A stretch of 64,000 bases of DNA from Alicyclobacillus tolerans (GCF_021739485.1 NZ_JAJFNK010000018.1:43183-107182); one strand, 5' to 3'. Shown: positions 27,623 through 43,372, numbered from the stretch's first letter. Notes: generated by a model from the letters alone, not told the origin. Made by a program: numbers and translations.

Positions 27623-27979
<357 letters not shown>

Positions 27980-28058
27980 TTACCTCATTGGTGCCCCATA
28001 TGGCCATGGACACATAAGCAACCTTCCGCCTCATCGCTGTCAGAGACCAACATTCGAC

Positions 28059-28087
28059 ATTATACTAGACACTCGCATAGAAAACAA
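28059..28087 (-). promoter_or_regulatory. Sigma-A promoter of the S10 operon
   Basis: TTGTTT, 17 bases, TATAAT on the minus strand, giving a leader of about 120 bases before rpsJ. The 387-base gap between tuf and rpsJ holds this promoter and the tuf terminator; I see no gene in it. Confidence 0.65.
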
Positions 28088-28231
28088 GAACTCATGCATA
28101 ATTTTCTCCGCGACGCATATTTCCCGGTGTTACACTTCGGTGAAAACGAGCTCTACGTAAACCCATTGCAGAGTCGAGCTCGGACCTCGGAGTTCCCGGG
28201 ACGAGTGCCTTACTCAATATCCCTGCGCACC

Positions 28232-28261
28232 TTAAAAAGAAAGGCGAAGCTGAGCTTCGCC
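28232..28261 (-). terminator. Intrinsic terminator of tuf
   Basis: Minus-strand stem GGCGAAG with CTTCGCC around a five-base loop, followed by TTTCTTTTT. Begins 58 bases after the tuf stop and separates the str cluster from the S10 operon. Confidence 0.8.
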
Positions 28262-28318
28262 CTTCTACCGATATCTTACGCCTTTTGACTCTTAGTCTAG
28301 AAGCGACAGACCCTGAAC

Positions 28319-29506
28319 TTACTTGGCAATCTGACTCACGACGCCAGCGCCGACGGTCCGGCCGCCCTCGCGAATAGCGAACCGCGTGCCCTCTTCAAGC
28401 GCGATCGGAGCAATCAGTTCGACATCCATCGTCACGTTGTCGCCAGGCATCACCATTTCCGTGCCTTCCGGAAGCTCGACCACACCGGTGACGTCCGTTG
28501 TGCGAAAGTAAAACTGCGGGCGGTAGCCCTGGAAGAACGGCGTATGACGGCCGCCTTCTTCTTTCGTCAAAACGTACACTTCTGCTTTGAACTTCGTGTG
28601 CGGCTTAATGGAACCCGGTTTGACCAACACTTGGCCGCGCTCTACGTCTTTGCGCTCAATACCACGGAGCAAAGCGCCGATGTTGTCGCCTGCTTGTGCT
28701 TGGTCGAGCAGCTTACGGAACATCTCAATTCCGGTTGCAACCGTCTTACGGCTATCTTCGTGCAAGCCGACGATCTCGACTTCGTCGCCAACCTTTAACG
28801 CACCGCGTTCCACACGGCCGGTTGCCACTGTGCCGCGGCCCGTGATGGTGAACACGTCTTCGACAGGCATCAAGAACGGCTTGTCAACATCGCGTTCCGG
28901 CGTCGGGATGTAGCTGTCAACAGCGTCCATCAACTCTTCGATCTTCGTAACATACGATGCGTCGCCTTCCAGAGCTTTCAGCGCAGAACCGCGGATGACC
29001 GGGATGTCGTCGCCAGGGAATTCGTACTCGCTGAGGAGTTCGCGAACTTCCATCTCGACCAATTCCAGCAGCTCTTCGTCGTCGACCATATCGCACTTGT
29101 TGAGGAAAACAACGATGTACGGTACGCCGACCTGACGAGCCAGCAGGATGTGCTCGCGGGTTTGAGGCATCGGACCGTCAGCGGCAGAAACCACCAGGAT
29201 GGCTCCGTCCATCTGAGCGGCACCGGTGATCATGTTCTTCACGTAGTCAGCATGCCCCGGGCAGTCGACGTGCGCGTAGTGGCGGTTGTCGGTCTCGTAC
29301 TCGACGTGAGCCGTGTTGATGGTAATACCGCGTTCGCGCTCTTCGGGAGCCTTGTCGATCTCGTCGTACTTTTGCGCTTGAGCCTTGCCCTTGGAAGCCT
29401 GGACACTCGTAATCGCAGCAGTCAACGTGGTCTTGCCGTGGTCAACGTGACCAATGGTGCCAACGTTTACGTGCGGTTTAGAACGGTCAAATTTTGCCTT
29501 TCCCAT
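28319..29506 (-). CDS. tuf: Elongation factor Tu
   Basis: 395 residues; GTPase that brings aminoacyl-tRNA to the ribosome. G1 [15 protein letters not shown]2 RGITI, G3 DCPGHADY, G4 NKCDMVDD, followed by domains II and III ([19 protein letters not shown]). ATG at 29506, 20 bases after fusA; terminated by a strong hairpin. Confidence 0.98.
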   Translation of the reverse strand: MGKAKFDRSKPHVNVGTIGHVDHGKTTLTAAITSVQASKGKAQAQKYDEIDKAPEERERGITINTAHVEYETDNRHYAHVDCPGHADYVKNMITGAAQMDGAILVVSAADGPMPQTREHILLARQVGVPYIVVFLNKCDMVDDEELLELVEMEVRELLSEYEFPGDDIPVIRGSALKALEGDASYVTKIEELMDAVDSYIPTPERDVDKPFLMPVEDVFTITGRGTVATGRVERGALKVGDEVEIVGLHEDSRKTVATGIEMFRKLLDQAQAGDNIGALLRGIERKDVERGQVLVKPGSIKPHTKFKAEVYVLTKEEGGRHTPFFQGYRPQFYFRTTDVTGVVELPEGTEMVMPGDNVTMDVELIAPIALEEGTRFAIREGGRTVGAGVVSQIAK

Positions 29507-29526
29507 GTTTGATTCACTCCTTGTCC

Positions 29527-31602
29527 TTATTCGCCTTTGTTCTTGGCGATAATTTCTTGTGCAATGCTCTTCGGAACTTCGTCGTACGAATGGAACTCCA
29601 TGGAGTACGTGCCGCGTCCCTGGGTCCGGGAGCGGAGGCTTGTCGAGTAGCCGAACATTTCAGCCAACGGGACAAAACCGCGAATGACTTGAGCGTTGCC
29701 ACGGGCTTCCATGCCCTCGATGCGACCCCGGCGGGAGTTGATGTCTCCCATGATGTCGCCCATGTACTCTTCCGGAACGGTCACTTCTACCTTCATAATC
29801 GGTTCGAGAATGACCGGTCCAGCCTTTTGAGCACCCGCTTTTAAAGCCATGGAGCCGGCGATCTTAAATGCCATTTCCGAAGAGTCGACTTCGTGGTACG
29901 ACCCATCGTAAATGGTCGCCTTGACGTCGATCATCGGGTAGCCGGCAATGACGCCGTTTTGCAGAGCTTCCTGAATACCCTCGTCAACCGCAGGAACGTA
30001 CTCTCTCGGAACCACACCGCCGACGATTTTGTTTTCGAACACGTACCCTTGTCCGCGCTCCAACGGTTCCAGGATGATTTTAACGTGACCATACTGACCA
30101 CGTCCACCAGATTGGCGAACGAATTTGCCTTCCTGGTCCACCCGCTGCGTGATGGTTTCCTTGTACGCAACCTGCGGACGGCCCACGTTACACTCAACCT
30201 TGAACTCGCGTTGCAAACGGTCCACGATAATCTCCAAGTGCAATTCGCCCATGCCTTGGATGATGGTCTGTCCGGTTTCTGTGTCGGTATGAGTCCGGAA
30301 GGTCGGGTCCTCTTCCGTCAGCTTGCCGAGCGCAATGCCGAGCTTGTCTTGGTCGGCTTTGGTTTTCGGCTCAATCGCAACGGAGATAACCGGATCCGGA
30401 AACTCCATGGACTCCAGAATGACAACGCTCTTTTCGTCGCACAGCGTATCCCCTGTGCCCGTGTCTTTCAGGCCTACAGCCGCAGCGATATCGCCGGCGT
30501 AGACCATTTCGATTTCCTCCCGGTGGTTCGCGTGCATTTGCACAATCCGGCCAACGCGCTCGCGTTTGCCCCGAGTGGAGTTCAGCACGTACGACCCGCT
30601 GGCGAGCGTCCCCGAATACACGCGGATGAAGGCCAGCTTTCCGACGAACGGATCGGTCATAATCTTAAACGCTAAGGCCGAAAACGGCTCTTCGTCCGAA
30701 GAATGCCGCTCAATGGCATCGCCCTCAGCGGTGACGCCTTTGATTGCCGGAACATCGGTCGGCGCAGGCAGGTACTCCACTACAGCGTCGAGCATCGGCT
30801 GCACGCCCTTGTTGCGGTACGAAGAACCACACAACACAGGGAACAGTTGAACCGAGCAGGTGCCTTTGCGAAGAGCGGCTTTAATTTCCGGAACCGTAAT
30901 CTCTTCGCCTTCGAGGTATTTGACCATGAGGTCCTCGTCGACTTCGGCAACGGCCTCGAGCAGCTTCGTCCGGTACTCTTCGGTAATGGCCTTCATGTCT
31001 TCCGGAATCTCACGGCTCTCAGACGTTGTGCCAAGGTCGTCGGTGTACACCACTGCGTGGTTTTCCACCAAGTCAATGAGCCCGACAAACTGGTCTTCGG
31101 CACCGATGGGCAACTGAATCGGCACAGCGTTTGCTCCCAAACGGTCGTGCATCTGCCTGACGCACTCGAGGAAGTCTGCGCCGATGATGTCCATCTTGTT
31201 CACGTACGCAAGGCGCGGCACGTGATACTTGTCGGCCTGACGCCATACCGTCTCAGACTGCGGCTCAACTCCGCCCTTGGCATCAAAGACGCCAACCGCG
31301 CCGTCGAGGACCCGCAAAGACCGCTCGACCTCAACGGTGAAGTCCACGTGGCCGGGAGTGTCAATGATGTTGATGCGGTGTCCCTTCCATTGCGCTGTGG
31401 TAGCCGCTGAGGTGATGGTAATGCCGCGTTCTTGTTCCTGAACCATCCAGTCCATAGTAGCTGCGCCGTCGTGCACTTCACCAATTTTGTGAACGCGCCC
31501 TGTGTAGAACAGGATCCGTTCCGTCGTGGTGGTTTTACCGGCATCGATGTGCGCGATAATGCCTATGTTCCGGGTTTTTTCAAGCGGAAATGGACGCGCC
31601 AA
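29527..31602 (-). CDS. fusA: Elongation factor G
   Basis: 691 residues; translocation GTPase. G1 [15 protein letters not shown]3 [10 protein letters not shown]4 NKMD, with domains III-V to the end ([27 protein letters not shown]). The start codon is TTG at 31602, eight bases after GGAGGG, and the protein reads [20 protein letters not shown], the normal N-terminus. Order rpsL-rpsG-fusA-tuf is the standard str operon. Confidence 0.98.
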   Translation of the reverse strand: MARPFPLEKTRNIGIIAHIDAGKTTTTERILFYTGRVHKIGEVHDGAATMDWMVQEQERGITITSAATTAQWKGHRINIIDTPGHVDFTVEVERSLRVLDGAVGVFDAKGGVEPQSETVWRQADKYHVPRLAYVNKMDIIGADFLECVRQMHDRLGANAVPIQLPIGAEDQFVGLIDLVENHAVVYTDDLGTTSESREIPEDMKAITEEYRTKLLEAVAEVDEDLMVKYLEGEEITVPEIKAALRKGTCSVQLFPVLCGSSYRNKGVQPMLDAVVEYLPAPTDVPAIKGVTAEGDAIERHSSDEEPFSALAFKIMTDPFVGKLAFIRVYSGTLASGSYVLNSTRGKRERVGRIVQMHANHREEIEMVYAGDIAAAVGLKDTGTGDTLCDEKSVVILESMEFPDPVISVAIEPKTKADQDKLGIALGKLTEEDPTFRTHTDTETGQTIIQGMGELHLEIIVDRLQREFKVECNVGRPQVAYKETITQRVDQEGKFVRQSGGRGQYGHVKIILEPLERGQGYVFENKIVGGVVPREYVPAVDEGIQEALQNGVIAGYPMIDVKATIYDGSYHEVDSSEMAFKIAGSMALKAGAQKAGPVILEPIMKVEVTVPEEYMGDIMGDINSRRGRIEGMEARGNAQVIRGFVPLAEMFGYSTSLRSRTQGRGTYSMEFHSYDEVPKSIAQEIIAKNKGE

Positions 31603-31659
31603 GGAACACCCTCCTTCCTGTCATCTTGTGGGTTTCGACATAGCTGGAAAGACTAACGA

Positions 31660-32130
31660 CTACCAACGGTAGTGAGCAAACGCCTTATTGGCTTCCGCCA
31701 TGCGGTGCGTGTCGTCTTTCTTCTTGACAGCTCCGCCAGTGTTGTTTGCCGCATCGAGCAACTCGCCGGCGAGTTTATCCACCATGGACTTCTCACCGCG
31801 CAAACGGGCGTAGTTGACTAACCAACGAAGCCCCAAAGTAATCCGACGGTCATTGCGCACCTCAATCGGCACTTGGTAGTTCGAACCGCCGACGCGGCGA
31901 GCTTTGACTTCAAGAACCGGCATGATGTTGCGCATTGCCTCTTCAAACACTTCCATCGGATCCTTGTTCGTGCGTTCACGAACACTGTCAAACGCAGAAT
32001 ACACTATCTTCTGCGACGTGCCTCGCTTGCCATCGAGCATCACTTTGTTGATGAGGCGTGTCACCATCTTGTTCCCGTAAATCGGATCCGGCATCACGTC
32101 GCGTTTTGGCACTGGGCCTTTTCTCGGCAA
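31660..32130 (-). CDS. rpsG: 30S ribosomal protein S7
   Basis: With a TTG start at 32130 (GGAGGGG eight bases upstream) the product is 156 residues, exactly the B. subtilis length, and begins [19 protein letters not shown]. An in-frame ATG eight codons earlier lies on the other side of the SD and would add non-conserved residues. [16 protein letters not shown] and NKAFAHYRW end are typical. Confidence 0.96.
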   Translation of the reverse strand: MPRKGPVPKRDVMPDPIYGNKMVTRLINKVMLDGKRGTSQKIVYSAFDSVRERTNKDPMEVFEEAMRNIMPVLEVKARRVGGSNYQVPIEVRNDRRITLGLRWLVNYARLRGEKSMVDKLAGELLDAANNTGGAVKKKDDTHRMAEANKAFAHYRW

Positions 32131-32275
32131 GAGGACCCCTCCTTCCCAATCCATTCAAGTCGTTTTCACCGGTACGCCAAGCGGCCATCCGGAGTTATTG
32201 CTGCGTTCACAAGCCGGCAAGCAGTGCTTCCATCGCCGACCGGGAACGCCGATTCACGCCGTCGGACACAGCCGA

Positions 32276-32695
32276 TTAGGCTTTTTTCTTGGCGCGTTTT
32301 GCACCGTATTTCGAACGAGCCTGCTGGCGGTCCTTGACACCCGCCGTATCCAAAGCGCCACGGACAATGTGGTAGCGTACGCCAGGCAAGTCCTTGACAC
32401 GTCCACCGCGGACCAAGACCACGGAGTGCTCCTGAAGGTTATGTCCGATTCCGGGGATGTACGCCGTTACTTCGATCCCGTTGGTTAAACGGACACGAGC
32501 GTATTTACGCAGGGCCGAGTTCGGCTTCTTCGGAGTCATCGTGCCCACACGAGTGCACACGCCTCTTTTTTGAGGAGACGGAAGGTCCGTTTGTTCCTTT
32601 TCAAAGCTGTTATAGCCTTTTTGCAGCGCCGGAGCCGTAGATTTCTTTTCAAGCGCTTTGCGCCCTTTGCGGACCAATTGATTGATCGTCGGCAT
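32276..32695 (-). CDS. rpsL: 30S ribosomal protein S12
   Basis: 139 residues; decoding-centre protein. [17 protein letters not shown] carries the Lys at the classical streptomycin site, and [18 protein letters not shown] the second one; both look like the sensitive wild type. ATG at 32695 ([13 protein letters not shown]), GGAGG upstream. Gap of 145 bases to rpsG contains nothing recognisable. Confidence 0.97.
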   Translation of the reverse strand: MPTINQLVRKGRKALEKKSTAPALQKGYNSFEKEQTDLPSPQKRGVCTRVGTMTPKKPNSALRKYARVRLTNGIEVTAYIPGIGHNLQEHSVVLVRGGRVKDLPGVRYHIVRGALDTAGVKDRQQARSKYGAKRAKKKA

Positions 32696-32850
32696 CACTG
32701 CACCTCCTTCCAAAATTCGCGGATTGAACAGCGTTTCTTCACAGGTTTTTCATTGTAGATTCAAAGGAATTCAAATCCACAGAGCCTGGTGTTCCGCGTT
32801 GAGCAAAAGAAAAAGCCAAGATTTCATCGCAGCTGCCAGAGTGGGTGGTT

Positions 32851-33114
32851 CTACTCCTCGAGCACTGCCGCAGTCGCTGCTCCGACCTCAATGCCGCATG
32901 CCTTGCCGAGCTGCTTCATGGTTTCAACCCATTCTATCGGAACGCCCTTTTCATCAGCTAACGCAACAATGGGATTGACTACCCGGCGCTCCGCGTCCTT
33001 CGCTACAAACACCTGCTTGACTCTGGCATGAGCGTTTGCCTGCATGAGAACTTTGGTCGTCTGGTTTGTCCCAATGGTGCGCCTCTTCGCCAGGCGTATG
33101 CGATCGAGAGACAT
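32851..33114 (-). CDS. ybxF: L7Ae-family kink-turn RNA-binding protein (YbxF-like)
   Basis: 87 residues; MSLDRIRLAKRRTIGTNQTTKVL and the C-terminal GKACGIEVGAATAAVL are L7Ae/L30e-type motifs. The B. subtilis homologue YbxF at the same place binds kink-turn RNAs and associates with the ribosome. ATG at 33114 with GGGGGAGG upstream. Lies between rpoC and rpsL. Confidence 0.9.
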   Translation of the reverse strand: MSLDRIRLAKRRTIGTNQTTKVLMQANAHARVKQVFVAKDAERRVVNPIVALADEKGVPIEWVETMKQLGKACGIEVGAATAAVLEE

Positions 33115-33256
33115 CGCAAAAGCCTCCCCCAGATTTAACACCATGCCTAAGGCACACTCGAGCATTTTATCACCCGGCGAACCGGGCTGTCAACTAAACT
33201 GTGGTTCTTTTAGCTAGAAGCCAGCCCGGTGCCCAGTACACGAGAGAGCGAGTACC

Positions 33257-36880
<3,624 letters not shown>

Positions 36881-36913
36881 CGAGTGCCCCCCTGTTCGGA
36901 TAACCTGAGATGC

Positions 36914-39900
36914 TTACTCTCCTACTTCGTGCATCTCGAGGTTGAGGTTAAGCTTTTCGCCCGTGTCCTCGTCGTCGTCGCTTTCCCGGATGACGATTTC
37001 CTGTTCGTCTTCGCTCAGGATTTTTACGTCCATGCCGAGGCTTTGCAATTCCTTAATCAACACCTTAAACGACTCCGGCACACCCGGTTCCGGGACGTTT
37101 TCGCCCTTGACAATGGCCTCGTAGGTCTTCACCCGGCCGACCACGTCATCGGACTTCACCGTAAGAATTTCCTGCAGCGTATAGGCCGCGCCGTAAGCTT
37201 CCAGAGCCCAAACTTCCATCTCGCCGAAGCGTTGGCCGCCGAACTGCGCCTTGCCGCCCAAAGGCTGCTGCGTGACCAAAGAGTACGGTCCTGTGGAACG
37301 GGCGTGAATCTTGTCGTCCACCAAGTGATGCAGTTTGAGCATATATACGTATCCAACCGTCACCCGGTTGTCAAACGCTTCTCCAGACCTTCCATCGTAC
37401 AGAACGTGCTTGCCGTCCGGCGAATAACCTGCCTCTTCGAGCGTGGAAAACACGTCTTCGGCGCGAGCGCCGTCAAAAACCGGAGTCGCAATGCGAAGCC
37501 CGAGGGCTTTCGCCGCCATCCCCAAGTGGGTTTCCAACACCTGCCCGATGTTCATGCGGGAAGGCACACCCAACGGATTGAGCACGATCTCAACGGGAGT
37601 TCCGTCCTCCAAAAACGGCATATCCTCTTCTGGAAGGATACGGGCCACAACACCCTTGTTTCCATGGCGTCCAGCCATTTTGTCGCCTTCGGAGATCTTG
37701 CGCTTTTGCGCAATGTAGACGCGCACCAACTGGTTGACGCCAGCTGGCAGTTCGTCTCCGTTCTCGCGTGTAAACACCTTCACGTCGACTACAATGCCAG
37801 CGCCGCCGTGAGGTACCCGCAAAGACGTATCCCGCACTTCGCGCGCCTTCTCGCCAAAGATGGCGTGCAGCAGGCGTTCCTCAGCTGTCAGTTCGGTGAC
37901 GCCCTTCGGCGTGACCTTCCCGACCAGGATATCTCCTGCGCGGATCTCCGCGCCGATGCGGATGATGCCGCGTTCGTCGAGGTTCTTCAGCGCTTCTTCA
38001 CCGACGTTCGGGATGTCCCGGGTGATTTCCTCCGGCCCGAGCTTGGTATCGCGCGCTTCTAACTCGTATTCTTCAATGTGAATCGAAGTGTAGATGTCCT
38101 CTTTGACAACTTTCTCCGACAGCAAGATAGCGTCTTCGTAGTTGTACCCTTCCCAGGTCATAAACGCGACAAGGACGTTGCGGCCCAAGGCGAGCTCGCC
38201 GGTGTCTGTCGCAGGTCCGTCAGCCAGGACGTCGCCCGGATGAACCACCTGCCCCGCGCGCACAATCGGACGCTGGTTAATGCAGGTGTTCTGGTTGGAA
38301 CGGGAGTATTTAATGAGCCGGTACTTGTCGAGGTCTCCCTTGACAAGCTGTCCGTCCACTTCCTGCTGGTGGCGCACCCAAATTTCCTTGGCCGTCACCC
38401 GCTCGACAACCCCCGTGCGCTTGGCGACCACGCAAACCCCCGAGTCGCGAGCAGCGCGGTACTCCATGCCCGTGCCGACGTAAGGGGCATCCGGCACCAG
38501 CAAAGGCACCGCCTGACGCTGCATGTTCGAACCCATTAAGGCGCGGTTGGCGTCGTCGTTTTCCAAAAACGGAATCAACGCGGTAGCGACAGAAACAACC
38601 TGTTTGGGCGATACGTCCATGTAGTCAACGCGATCGCGAGGAACCGTCAAGACTTCATCGCGGTAGCGGGCGACGACCTCTTCTTCCGCCAGGTGCTGAT
38701 CGTCTGTCAGTTTCGCGTTGGCCTGAGCCACGATGTAGTTGTCTTCTTCGTCCGCGGTCAGATAATCGATGTGCTCCGTAACCACGCCCGTATCTGGGTC
38801 CACGCGGCGGTACGGCGTTTCGATGAATCCATATTCGTTGATGCGCGCGTACGAAGACAGCGAGTTAATCAACCCAATGTTCAGACCTTCAGGGGTCTCG
38901 ATGGGGCACATACGTCCATAGTGAGAAGGATGGACGTCGCGCACTTCGAACCCGGCGCGTTCACGCGTCAAACCGCCAGGGCCAAGAGCGGACAACCGGC
39001 GCTTGTGCGTCAATTCCGCAAGCGGATTGGTCTGGTCCATAAACTGCGACAACTGGCTGGAACCGAAAAACTCTTTAATAGCCGCGATGACCGGGCGAAT
39101 ATTGATTAAGGCCTGCGGCGTGATGGAGTTGGCGTCTTGAATCGACATGCGCTCGCGAACGACGCGTTCCATTCTCGACAAGCCAATCCGGAATTGGTTT
39201 TGCAGCAATTCCCCGACAGACCTCAGACGGCGGTTGCCCAAGTGGTCGATGTCGTCCGTGGTGCCAACGCCGTGGAGCAAGTCAAAGAAGTAGCTGACGG
39301 CCGAAAGAATGTCGGCAGGCAGGATGTGCTTGACCGACCGATCGACACCGCCGTTGCCAATCACGTGGAGCACTTTGCCGTCTTCCGTTGGGCTGAAGAT
39401 CTTGACCATCTGCATTTCGACGACGTCGTCTTCCAACAACTCAGCGGTCGCCCGAACCGAAAAACGGCCGACATTGCCTTCGAGTGCCGGAATGATTTTG
39501 TCGAGGAGACGGCGGTCGACCATCTGACCAGCCTCGGCGACAATTTCCCCGGTGTCGGCATTCACCAAAGTCTCCGCCAAGCGCTGATTCAGCAAACGGT
39601 TTTTGATATGAAGCTTTTTATTGATCTTGTAACGACCGACGTTCGCGAGGTCGTAGCGCTTCGGGTCAAAAAACCGAGACGCCAACAGCGCCCGCGCGTT
39701 TTCCACAGTCGGGGGTTCACCCGGACGGAGGCGTTCGTAAATCTCAATGAGCGCGCGTTCGGTTGAATCCGTCGTATCTTTGTCGAGCGTGTTGCGGAGG
39801 TAGTCGTCTTCGCCAATCAAGTTGATGATGTCCTGATCGGAACCCAACCCTAAAGAGCGCAAAAGAACCGTGATGGGAAGCTTGCGCGTGCGGTCGATCC

Positions 39901-40453
39901 GGACGTACACCACATCTTTGGCATCGGTTTCGAATTCCAGCCAGGCGCCGCGGTTCGGAATTACCGTCGCGGCATAGGTGCGCTTGCCATTTTTGTCGAG
40001 CTTGCTGTTAAAATAGACACTGGGGGACCGGACAAGCTGGCTGACAATGACGCGTTCGGCGCCGTTGATAATAAACGTTCCGGTTTCCGTCATGAGCGGA
40101 AAGTCGCCCATGAAGACTTCTTGCTCTTTGACTTCGCCCGTCTCTTTGTTGATGAGACGAACCTTGACGCGGAGCGGAGCCGCGTATGTAACATCCCGCT
40201 CTTTCGACTCTTCGACGTCGTACTTTGGTTCTCCGAGACTATAGTCGATAAACTCCAGCACAAGGTTCCCAGTAAAGTCCTGAATCGGAGAAATGTCCGC
40301 AAACATCTCCCGGAGTCCTTCACGCAAAAACCATTCGTAGGACTTCTGCTGAATCTCAATCAAGTTTGGCAGATCCAGCACTTCTTGAATGCGTGAATAG
40401 GACCGCCGTTCACGCCATCCATACTTGACCATGTGTCCCTGCAAATCTGTCAC
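36914..40453 (-). CDS. rpoB: RNA polymerase beta subunit
   Basis: 1179 residues. The rifampicin pocket reads [20 protein letters not shown] and then [11 protein letters not shown], the sensitive consensus. Conserved [13 protein letters not shown] and [19 protein letters not shown] near the C-terminus. Start is not certain: GTG at 40453 sits directly on the AAGGGG site, while a TTG three codons later (40444) is ideally spaced and an ATG follows at 40432. It has its own strong promoter and a leader hairpin upstream. Confidence 0.97.
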   Translation of the reverse strand: MTDLQGHMVKYGWRERRSYSRIQEVLDLPNLIEIQQKSYEWFLREGLREMFADISPIQDFTGNLVLEFIDYSLGEPKYDVEESKERDVTYAAPLRVKVRLINKETGEVKEQEVFMGDFPLMTETGTFIINGAERVIVSQLVRSPSVYFNSKLDKNGKRTYAATVIPNRGAWLEFETDAKDVVYVRIDRTRKLPITVLLRSLGLGSDQDIINLIGEDDYLRNTLDKDTTDSTERALIEIYERLRPGEPPTVENARALLASRFFDPKRYDLANVGRYKINKKLHIKNRLLNQRLAETLVNADTGEIVAEAGQMVDRRLLDKIIPALEGNVGRFSVRATAELLEDDVVEMQMVKIFSPTEDGKVLHVIGNGGVDRSVKHILPADILSAVSYFFDLLHGVGTTDDIDHLGNRRLRSVGELLQNQFRIGLSRMERVVRERMSIQDANSITPQALINIRPVIAAIKEFFGSSQLSQFMDQTNPLAELTHKRRLSALGPGGLTRERAGFEVRDVHPSHYGRMCPIETPEGLNIGLINSLSSYARINEYGFIETPYRRVDPDTGVVTEHIDYLTADEEDNYIVAQANAKLTDDQHLAEEEVVARYRDEVLTVPRDRVDYMDVSPKQVVSVATALIPFLENDDANRALMGSNMQRQAVPLLVPDAPYVGTGMEYRAARDSGVCVVAKRTGVVERVTAKEIWVRHQQEVDGQLVKGDLDKYRLIKYSRSNQNTCINQRPIVRAGQVVHPGDVLADGPATDTGELALGRNVLVAFMTWEGYNYEDAILLSEKVVKEDIYTSIHIEEYELEARDTKLGPEEITRDIPNVGEEALKNLDERGIIRIGAEIRAGDILVGKVTPKGVTELTAEERLLHAIFGEKAREVRDTSLRVPHGGAGIVVDVKVFTRENGDELPAGVNQLVRVYIAQKRKISEGDKMAGRHGNKGVVARILPEEDMPFLEDGTPVEIVLNPLGVPSRMNIGQVLETHLGMAAKALGLRIATPVFDGARAEDVFSTLEEAGYSPDGKHVLYDGRSGEAFDNRVTVGYVYMLKLHHLVDDKIHARSTGPYSLVTQQPLGGKAQFGGQRFGEMEVWALEAYGAAYTLQEILTVKSDDVVGRVKTYEAIVKGENVPEPGVPESFKVLIKELQSLGMDVKILSEDEQEIVIRESDDDEDTGEKLNLNLEMHEVGE

Positions 40454-40488
40454 CCCTTATGCCGAATTCATAAGCATACCTAAACAAA

Positions 40489-40519
40489 CAAAAATAAAAT
40501 GAGGTTGCATGGAACCACA
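40489..40519 (-). terminator. Hairpin with U tract in the rpoB leader
   Basis: Minus strand: TGTGGTT, six-base loop, AACCTCA (one mismatch), followed by TTTTATTTTTG. It lies between the rpoB promoter and the rpoB start, so it could attenuate rpoBC transcription or stop read-through from upstream. Confidence 0.5.
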
Positions 40520-40620
40520 TTTTTTAACGGGGATGCTGTATTCACCTATAACCAAGTGACCTGATTTTTATTCATTCGCGGCAGGACACCCGTCCATTCA
40601 AAATTAGTCTGCATTCACTA

Positions 40621-40649
40621 ACTATATCACATCACTTTATTTATGTCAA
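40621..40649 (-). promoter_or_regulatory. Strong sigma-A promoter of rpoB-rpoC
   Basis: TTGACA, 17 bases of AT-rich spacer, TATAGT on the minus strand: 11 of 12 consensus bases with ideal spacing. Leader of about 160 bases to rpoB, containing a hairpin with U tract. Confidence 0.8.
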
Positions 40650-40730
40650 ACAGCCTTTTTCGTTTTCACGCGGGTTTTTCAAATTTTTCTTCTTGAAGCT
40701 TTACGCTGGCTTCTCTTCGATGCATTTTCG

Positions 40731-41342
40731 TTACCGAGCTGTCAAAACAGATTCACGGCAGCGATAGACGAAATACCCACCGTCTTTGGCGGCCACCTCT
40801 ACAGACTCGAACAGTTCCATGAGTTTGGACTGCGCACTTTTTGCCCCTTGCTTCTTTTGAATCACAACCCAAAGCTCACCGCGTGCGCGCAGGTGTCTGG
40901 CCGCTTCCTCAAACAACCGGTAGACCACGGCCTTTCCAGCGCGAATCGGGGGGTTCAAAAACACGGCATCAGCCCGAAGATCCGGAATGGCGGCAAATCC
41001 GTCACTTTGCAGCACGGTCGCGCGATTCCCAAGAGGCGCCGTGTTTTGCCGCGCCAACTCCACAGCCCGTTCGTTGACATCCACCAGTGTCCACCGGGAG
41101 GTTGGGTAAACACTCCCTAAAACCGCCGCCACAGGACCGTATCCACATCCGAGATCGACGGCTTGAGCGCCGTCCGGCAACTCTGCCGCCTCAATCATGA
41201 CACGAGTGCCGAAGTCCAGTCCTCGCTTCGAAAAGACGCCCGCATCACTGTGTAGTAAGAACTCGCGGTTGCGCGCTCGAAGCGCAACCTCCCGCGGTTC
41301 CCGTTTCACCTCCGGGGAAGGCGAGTAATAATGCTCAGTCAT
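40731..41342 (-). CDS. ybxB: Class I SAM-dependent methyltransferase (16S rRNA m2G, RsmC-like)
   Basis: 203 residues with SAM-binding motif I VDLGCGYGPVAAVLG (about residues 62-76) and the catalytic motif NPPIRAGK (about 133-140), which is characteristic of rRNA/DNA N-methyltransferases of the RsmC type. In Bacilli this gene always lies between rplL and rpoB. ATG at 41342. A strong terminator separates it from rplL, so it relies on read-through or a promoter I could not identify. Confidence 0.88.
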   Translation of the reverse strand: MTEHYYSPSPEVKREPREVALRARNREFLLHSDAGVFSKRGLDFGTRVMIEAAELPDGAQAVDLGCGYGPVAAVLGSVYPTSRWTLVDVNERAVELARQNTAPLGNRATVLQSDGFAAIPDLRADAVFLNPPIRAGKAVVYRLFEEAARHLRARGELWVVIQKKQGAKSAQSKLMELFESVEVAAKDGGYFVYRCRESVLTAR

Positions 41343-41442
41343 GGAACAAGGCTCCTCTCGGCCTCAGGCAACGGATGGCAAGCGACAAAGTGGAAATTCG
41401 AATGAACGTGAATCCCTCAGAAAAAAAGATGAACACCAAAGA

Positions 41443-41467
41443 CAAAAGGGCACCCAAAGGGTGCCCT
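41443..41467 (-). terminator. Intrinsic terminator of rplJ-rplL
   Basis: Perfect stem GGGCACCC/GGGTGCCC with a three-base loop followed by TTTTGTC on the minus strand, 16 bases after the rplL stop. Confidence 0.85.
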
Positions 41468-41482
41468 GGATTGTTCGAAAAA

Positions 41483-41854
41483 TTACTTGACTTCCACGGA
41501 TGCACCCGCGTCGGTGAGCTTGGCCTTGATGGCTTCTGCGTCTTCTTTTGAAACCTTTTCCTTGATGGCTTTCGGTGCGTTGTCGACCAATTCTTTGGCT
41601 TCTTTCAGGCCGAGACCGGTCACTTCGCGAACCACCTTGATGACGTTGATCTTTGAACCGCCGGCAGCCGTCAGAATGACGTCAAACTCGGTTTGCTCAG
41701 CTGCTTCCTCTGCTGCGCCTGCGCCAGCACCACCAACCATGGCTACTGGAGCCGCTGCAGTTACGCCGAACTCTTCCTCGATCGCCTTCACCAAGTCGTT
41801 GAGTTCCAATACTGTCATGCCTTTAATGGATTCTAAAATATCTTCTTTGGTCAC
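41483..41854 (-). CDS. rplL: 50S ribosomal protein L7/L12
   Basis: 123 residues; stalk protein that recruits translation GTPases. N-terminal dimer domain, Ala/Gly-rich hinge ([14 protein letters not shown], about 40-55), C-terminal domain with [20 protein letters not shown]. Start GTG at 41854 with GGAGG eight bases upstream. Followed by a terminator. Confidence 0.97.
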   Translation of the reverse strand: MTKEDILESIKGMTVLELNDLVKAIEEEFGVTAAAPVAMVGGAGAGAAEEAAEQTEFDVILTAAGGSKINVIKVVREVTGLGLKEAKELVDNAPKAIKEKVSKEDAEAIKAKLTDAGASVEVK

Positions 41855-41922
41855 TTAGGACGCCTCCTCATTGGACAATCATCTTGTGTTTTCACCGCTT
41901 TTAAGAAACACCGCAAAAGCTT

Positions 41923-42417
41923 TTACTCGGCTGCTCCCTGCTTATCGGCAACCTGCTGAACTGCATAAGCAAAATTCCGCATCGGCGCTTGCAACACACT
42001 GAGCAGCATGGAAAGCAAACCTTCGCGCGACGGCAAGTTCGCCAAGCTATCGATTTCCTGCGCAGACACGATACGGCCTTCTACAACGCCGCCTTTGAGT
42101 TCAAGCGCTTTGTGTTTCTTCGCAAAATCGTTGAGCACTTTCGCGGGAGCCACGACGTCTTCGTAACCAAAGGCAATCGCTGTCGGTCCCACCAAGTACT
42201 CGTCGAGGCCTGCTAACTCCACTTGTGCAGCAGCTCTGCGCGCCAATGTGTTTTTGAGTACTTGGTACTCAATACCGGCTTCGCGAAGCTGTTTGCGCAA
42301 CTCGGTGACCTCAGCCACGTTGAGGCCGCGATAGTCGGTCACAATCGTGGACTTGCTGCGCGTCAAACGGTCCGCAATCTCTCGAACCACTTGCTCTTTC
42401 TCTTCACGTACACCCAT
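41923..42417 (-). CDS. rplJ: 50S ribosomal protein L10
   Basis: 164 residues; base of the L7/L12 stalk. [18 protein letters not shown] start, [20 protein letters not shown] and a C-terminal helix with tandem L12-binding segments. ATG at 42417. It is preceded by its own promoter, an L10-leader RNA and an intrinsic terminator, so expression is probably under feedback control by L10/L12. Confidence 0.97.
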   Translation of the reverse strand: MGVREEKEQVVREIADRLTRSKSTIVTDYRGLNVAEVTELRKQLREAGIEYQVLKNTLARRAAAQVELAGLDEYLVGPTAIAFGYEDVVAPAKVLNDFAKKHKALELKGGVVEGRIVSAQEIDSLANLPSREGLLSMLLSVLQAPMRNFAYAVQQVADKQGAAE

Positions 42418-42471
42418 TGCTTTGACACCTCCCACTTGGCCTTACCCAGGACTCACTCGGTCAGTTCACGC

Positions 42472-42500
42472 AAAATCGCGCCCCCGAGACGGAGGCGCGA
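42472..42500 (-). terminator. Attenuator hairpin ahead of rplJ
   Basis: Stem CGCGCCTCC paired with GGGGGCGCG (one G-U pair), loop of five to six bases, then TTTTGCG on the minus strand. It lies between the L10 leader and the rplJ start and is well placed for regulated premature termination. Confidence 0.65.
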
Positions 42501-42526
42501 CAGACGAATCTATGTTCAATCCAGCG

Positions 42527-42600
42527 CGAACCTCGGCAGGCGGTTCCCCATTACCCGCGAAAGCGGACCTGCGGTCTTCGGTTCATCCAGGTATTTAGTT
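42527..42600 (-). promoter_or_regulatory. L10(L12) leader RNA of rplJ-rplL
   Basis: On the minus strand the leader reads GAAGACCGCAGG and later CCTGCCGAGG around a small internal hairpin CCGCTTTCGCGGG, the kink-turn-containing arrangement known for L10 leaders. L10 (with L12) is expected to bind here and reduce expression. Recognised by eye; a covariance-model scan would settle it. Confidence 0.65.
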
Positions 42601-42619
42601 TCGCATGAAAACACGGACT

Positions 42620-42648
42620 ATATTAACGCCTCGACCCGTGAAGGTCAA
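42620..42648 (-). promoter_or_regulatory. Sigma-A promoter of rplJ-rplL
   Basis: TTGACC, 17 bases, TAATAT on the minus strand, just downstream of the rplA stop and upstream of the L10 leader. Confidence 0.6.
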
Positions 42649-42667
42649 GGTTCAAAACCTGGCAGAT

Positions 42668-43372
42668 TTATTCCCCAACAGGTGCAACGCGCTGCGCGTT
42701 GACACGCACGCCGGGACCCATCGTGGAACTCAACGCAACGTTTCGGAAGTAGGTCCCTTTTGCTGCTGCCGGCTTCGCTTTCTGTAACGCGTCCATCAAG
42801 GTATAGAAATTCGCCAACAATTGCTCGGCGTCGAATGACGCTTTGCCAATCGGGGCGTGCACGTTGCCCGCTTTGTCCAGGCGGTACTCGATTTTACCAG
42901 CCTTGATTTCGGAAATCGCACGCGCCACGTCAAACGTGACAGTTCCTGTCTTCGGATTCGGCATCAAGCCCTTTGGACCTAAAATGCGGCCCAAACGACC
43001 CACAGAACCCATCATATCCGGAGTCGCCACGACGACGTCGAAGTCGAACCAGCCTTGGGACACCTTTTGAATCATGTCGTCGTCACCGACGAAGTCCGCA
43101 CCCGCTGCTTCGGCTTCCTTTGCCTTGTCGCCTTTGGCAAAGACCAAGACGCGAGCTGTTTTTCCGGTGCCGTGCGGCAACACGACGGCTCCGCGAACCT
43201 GCTGATCCTGTTTCTTCGGGTCGACCCCCAAGCGAATCGCCGCTTCGACGGTCTCGTCGAACTTGGCGGACGCCAGTTGTTTCACTAAATCAATCGCTTC
43301 CTTGGCGTCATAGGCTTTGCTGGGATCTACCAGCTTCACCGCCTGCGCAAGGCGCTTTGATGTACGAGCCAT
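42668..43372 (-). CDS. rplA: 50S ribosomal protein L1
   Basis: 234 residues; L1 stalk, involved in E-site tRNA release. [16 protein letters not shown] start, [20 protein letters not shown], and [19 protein letters not shown], the L1 signature. ATG at 43372. Cotranscribed with rplK; the next genes, rplJ-rplL, have an additional promoter. Confidence 0.97.
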   Translation of the reverse strand: MARTSKRLAQAVKLVDPSKAYDAKEAIDLVKQLASAKFDETVEAAIRLGVDPKKQDQQVRGAVVLPHGTGKTARVLVFAKGDKAKEAEAAGADFVGDDDMIQKVSQGWFDFDVVVATPDMMGSVGRLGRILGPKGLMPNPKTGTVTFDVARAISEIKAGKIEYRLDKAGNVHAPIGKASFDAEQLLANFYTLMDALQKAKPAAAKGTYFRNVALSSTMGPGVRVNAQRVAPVGE

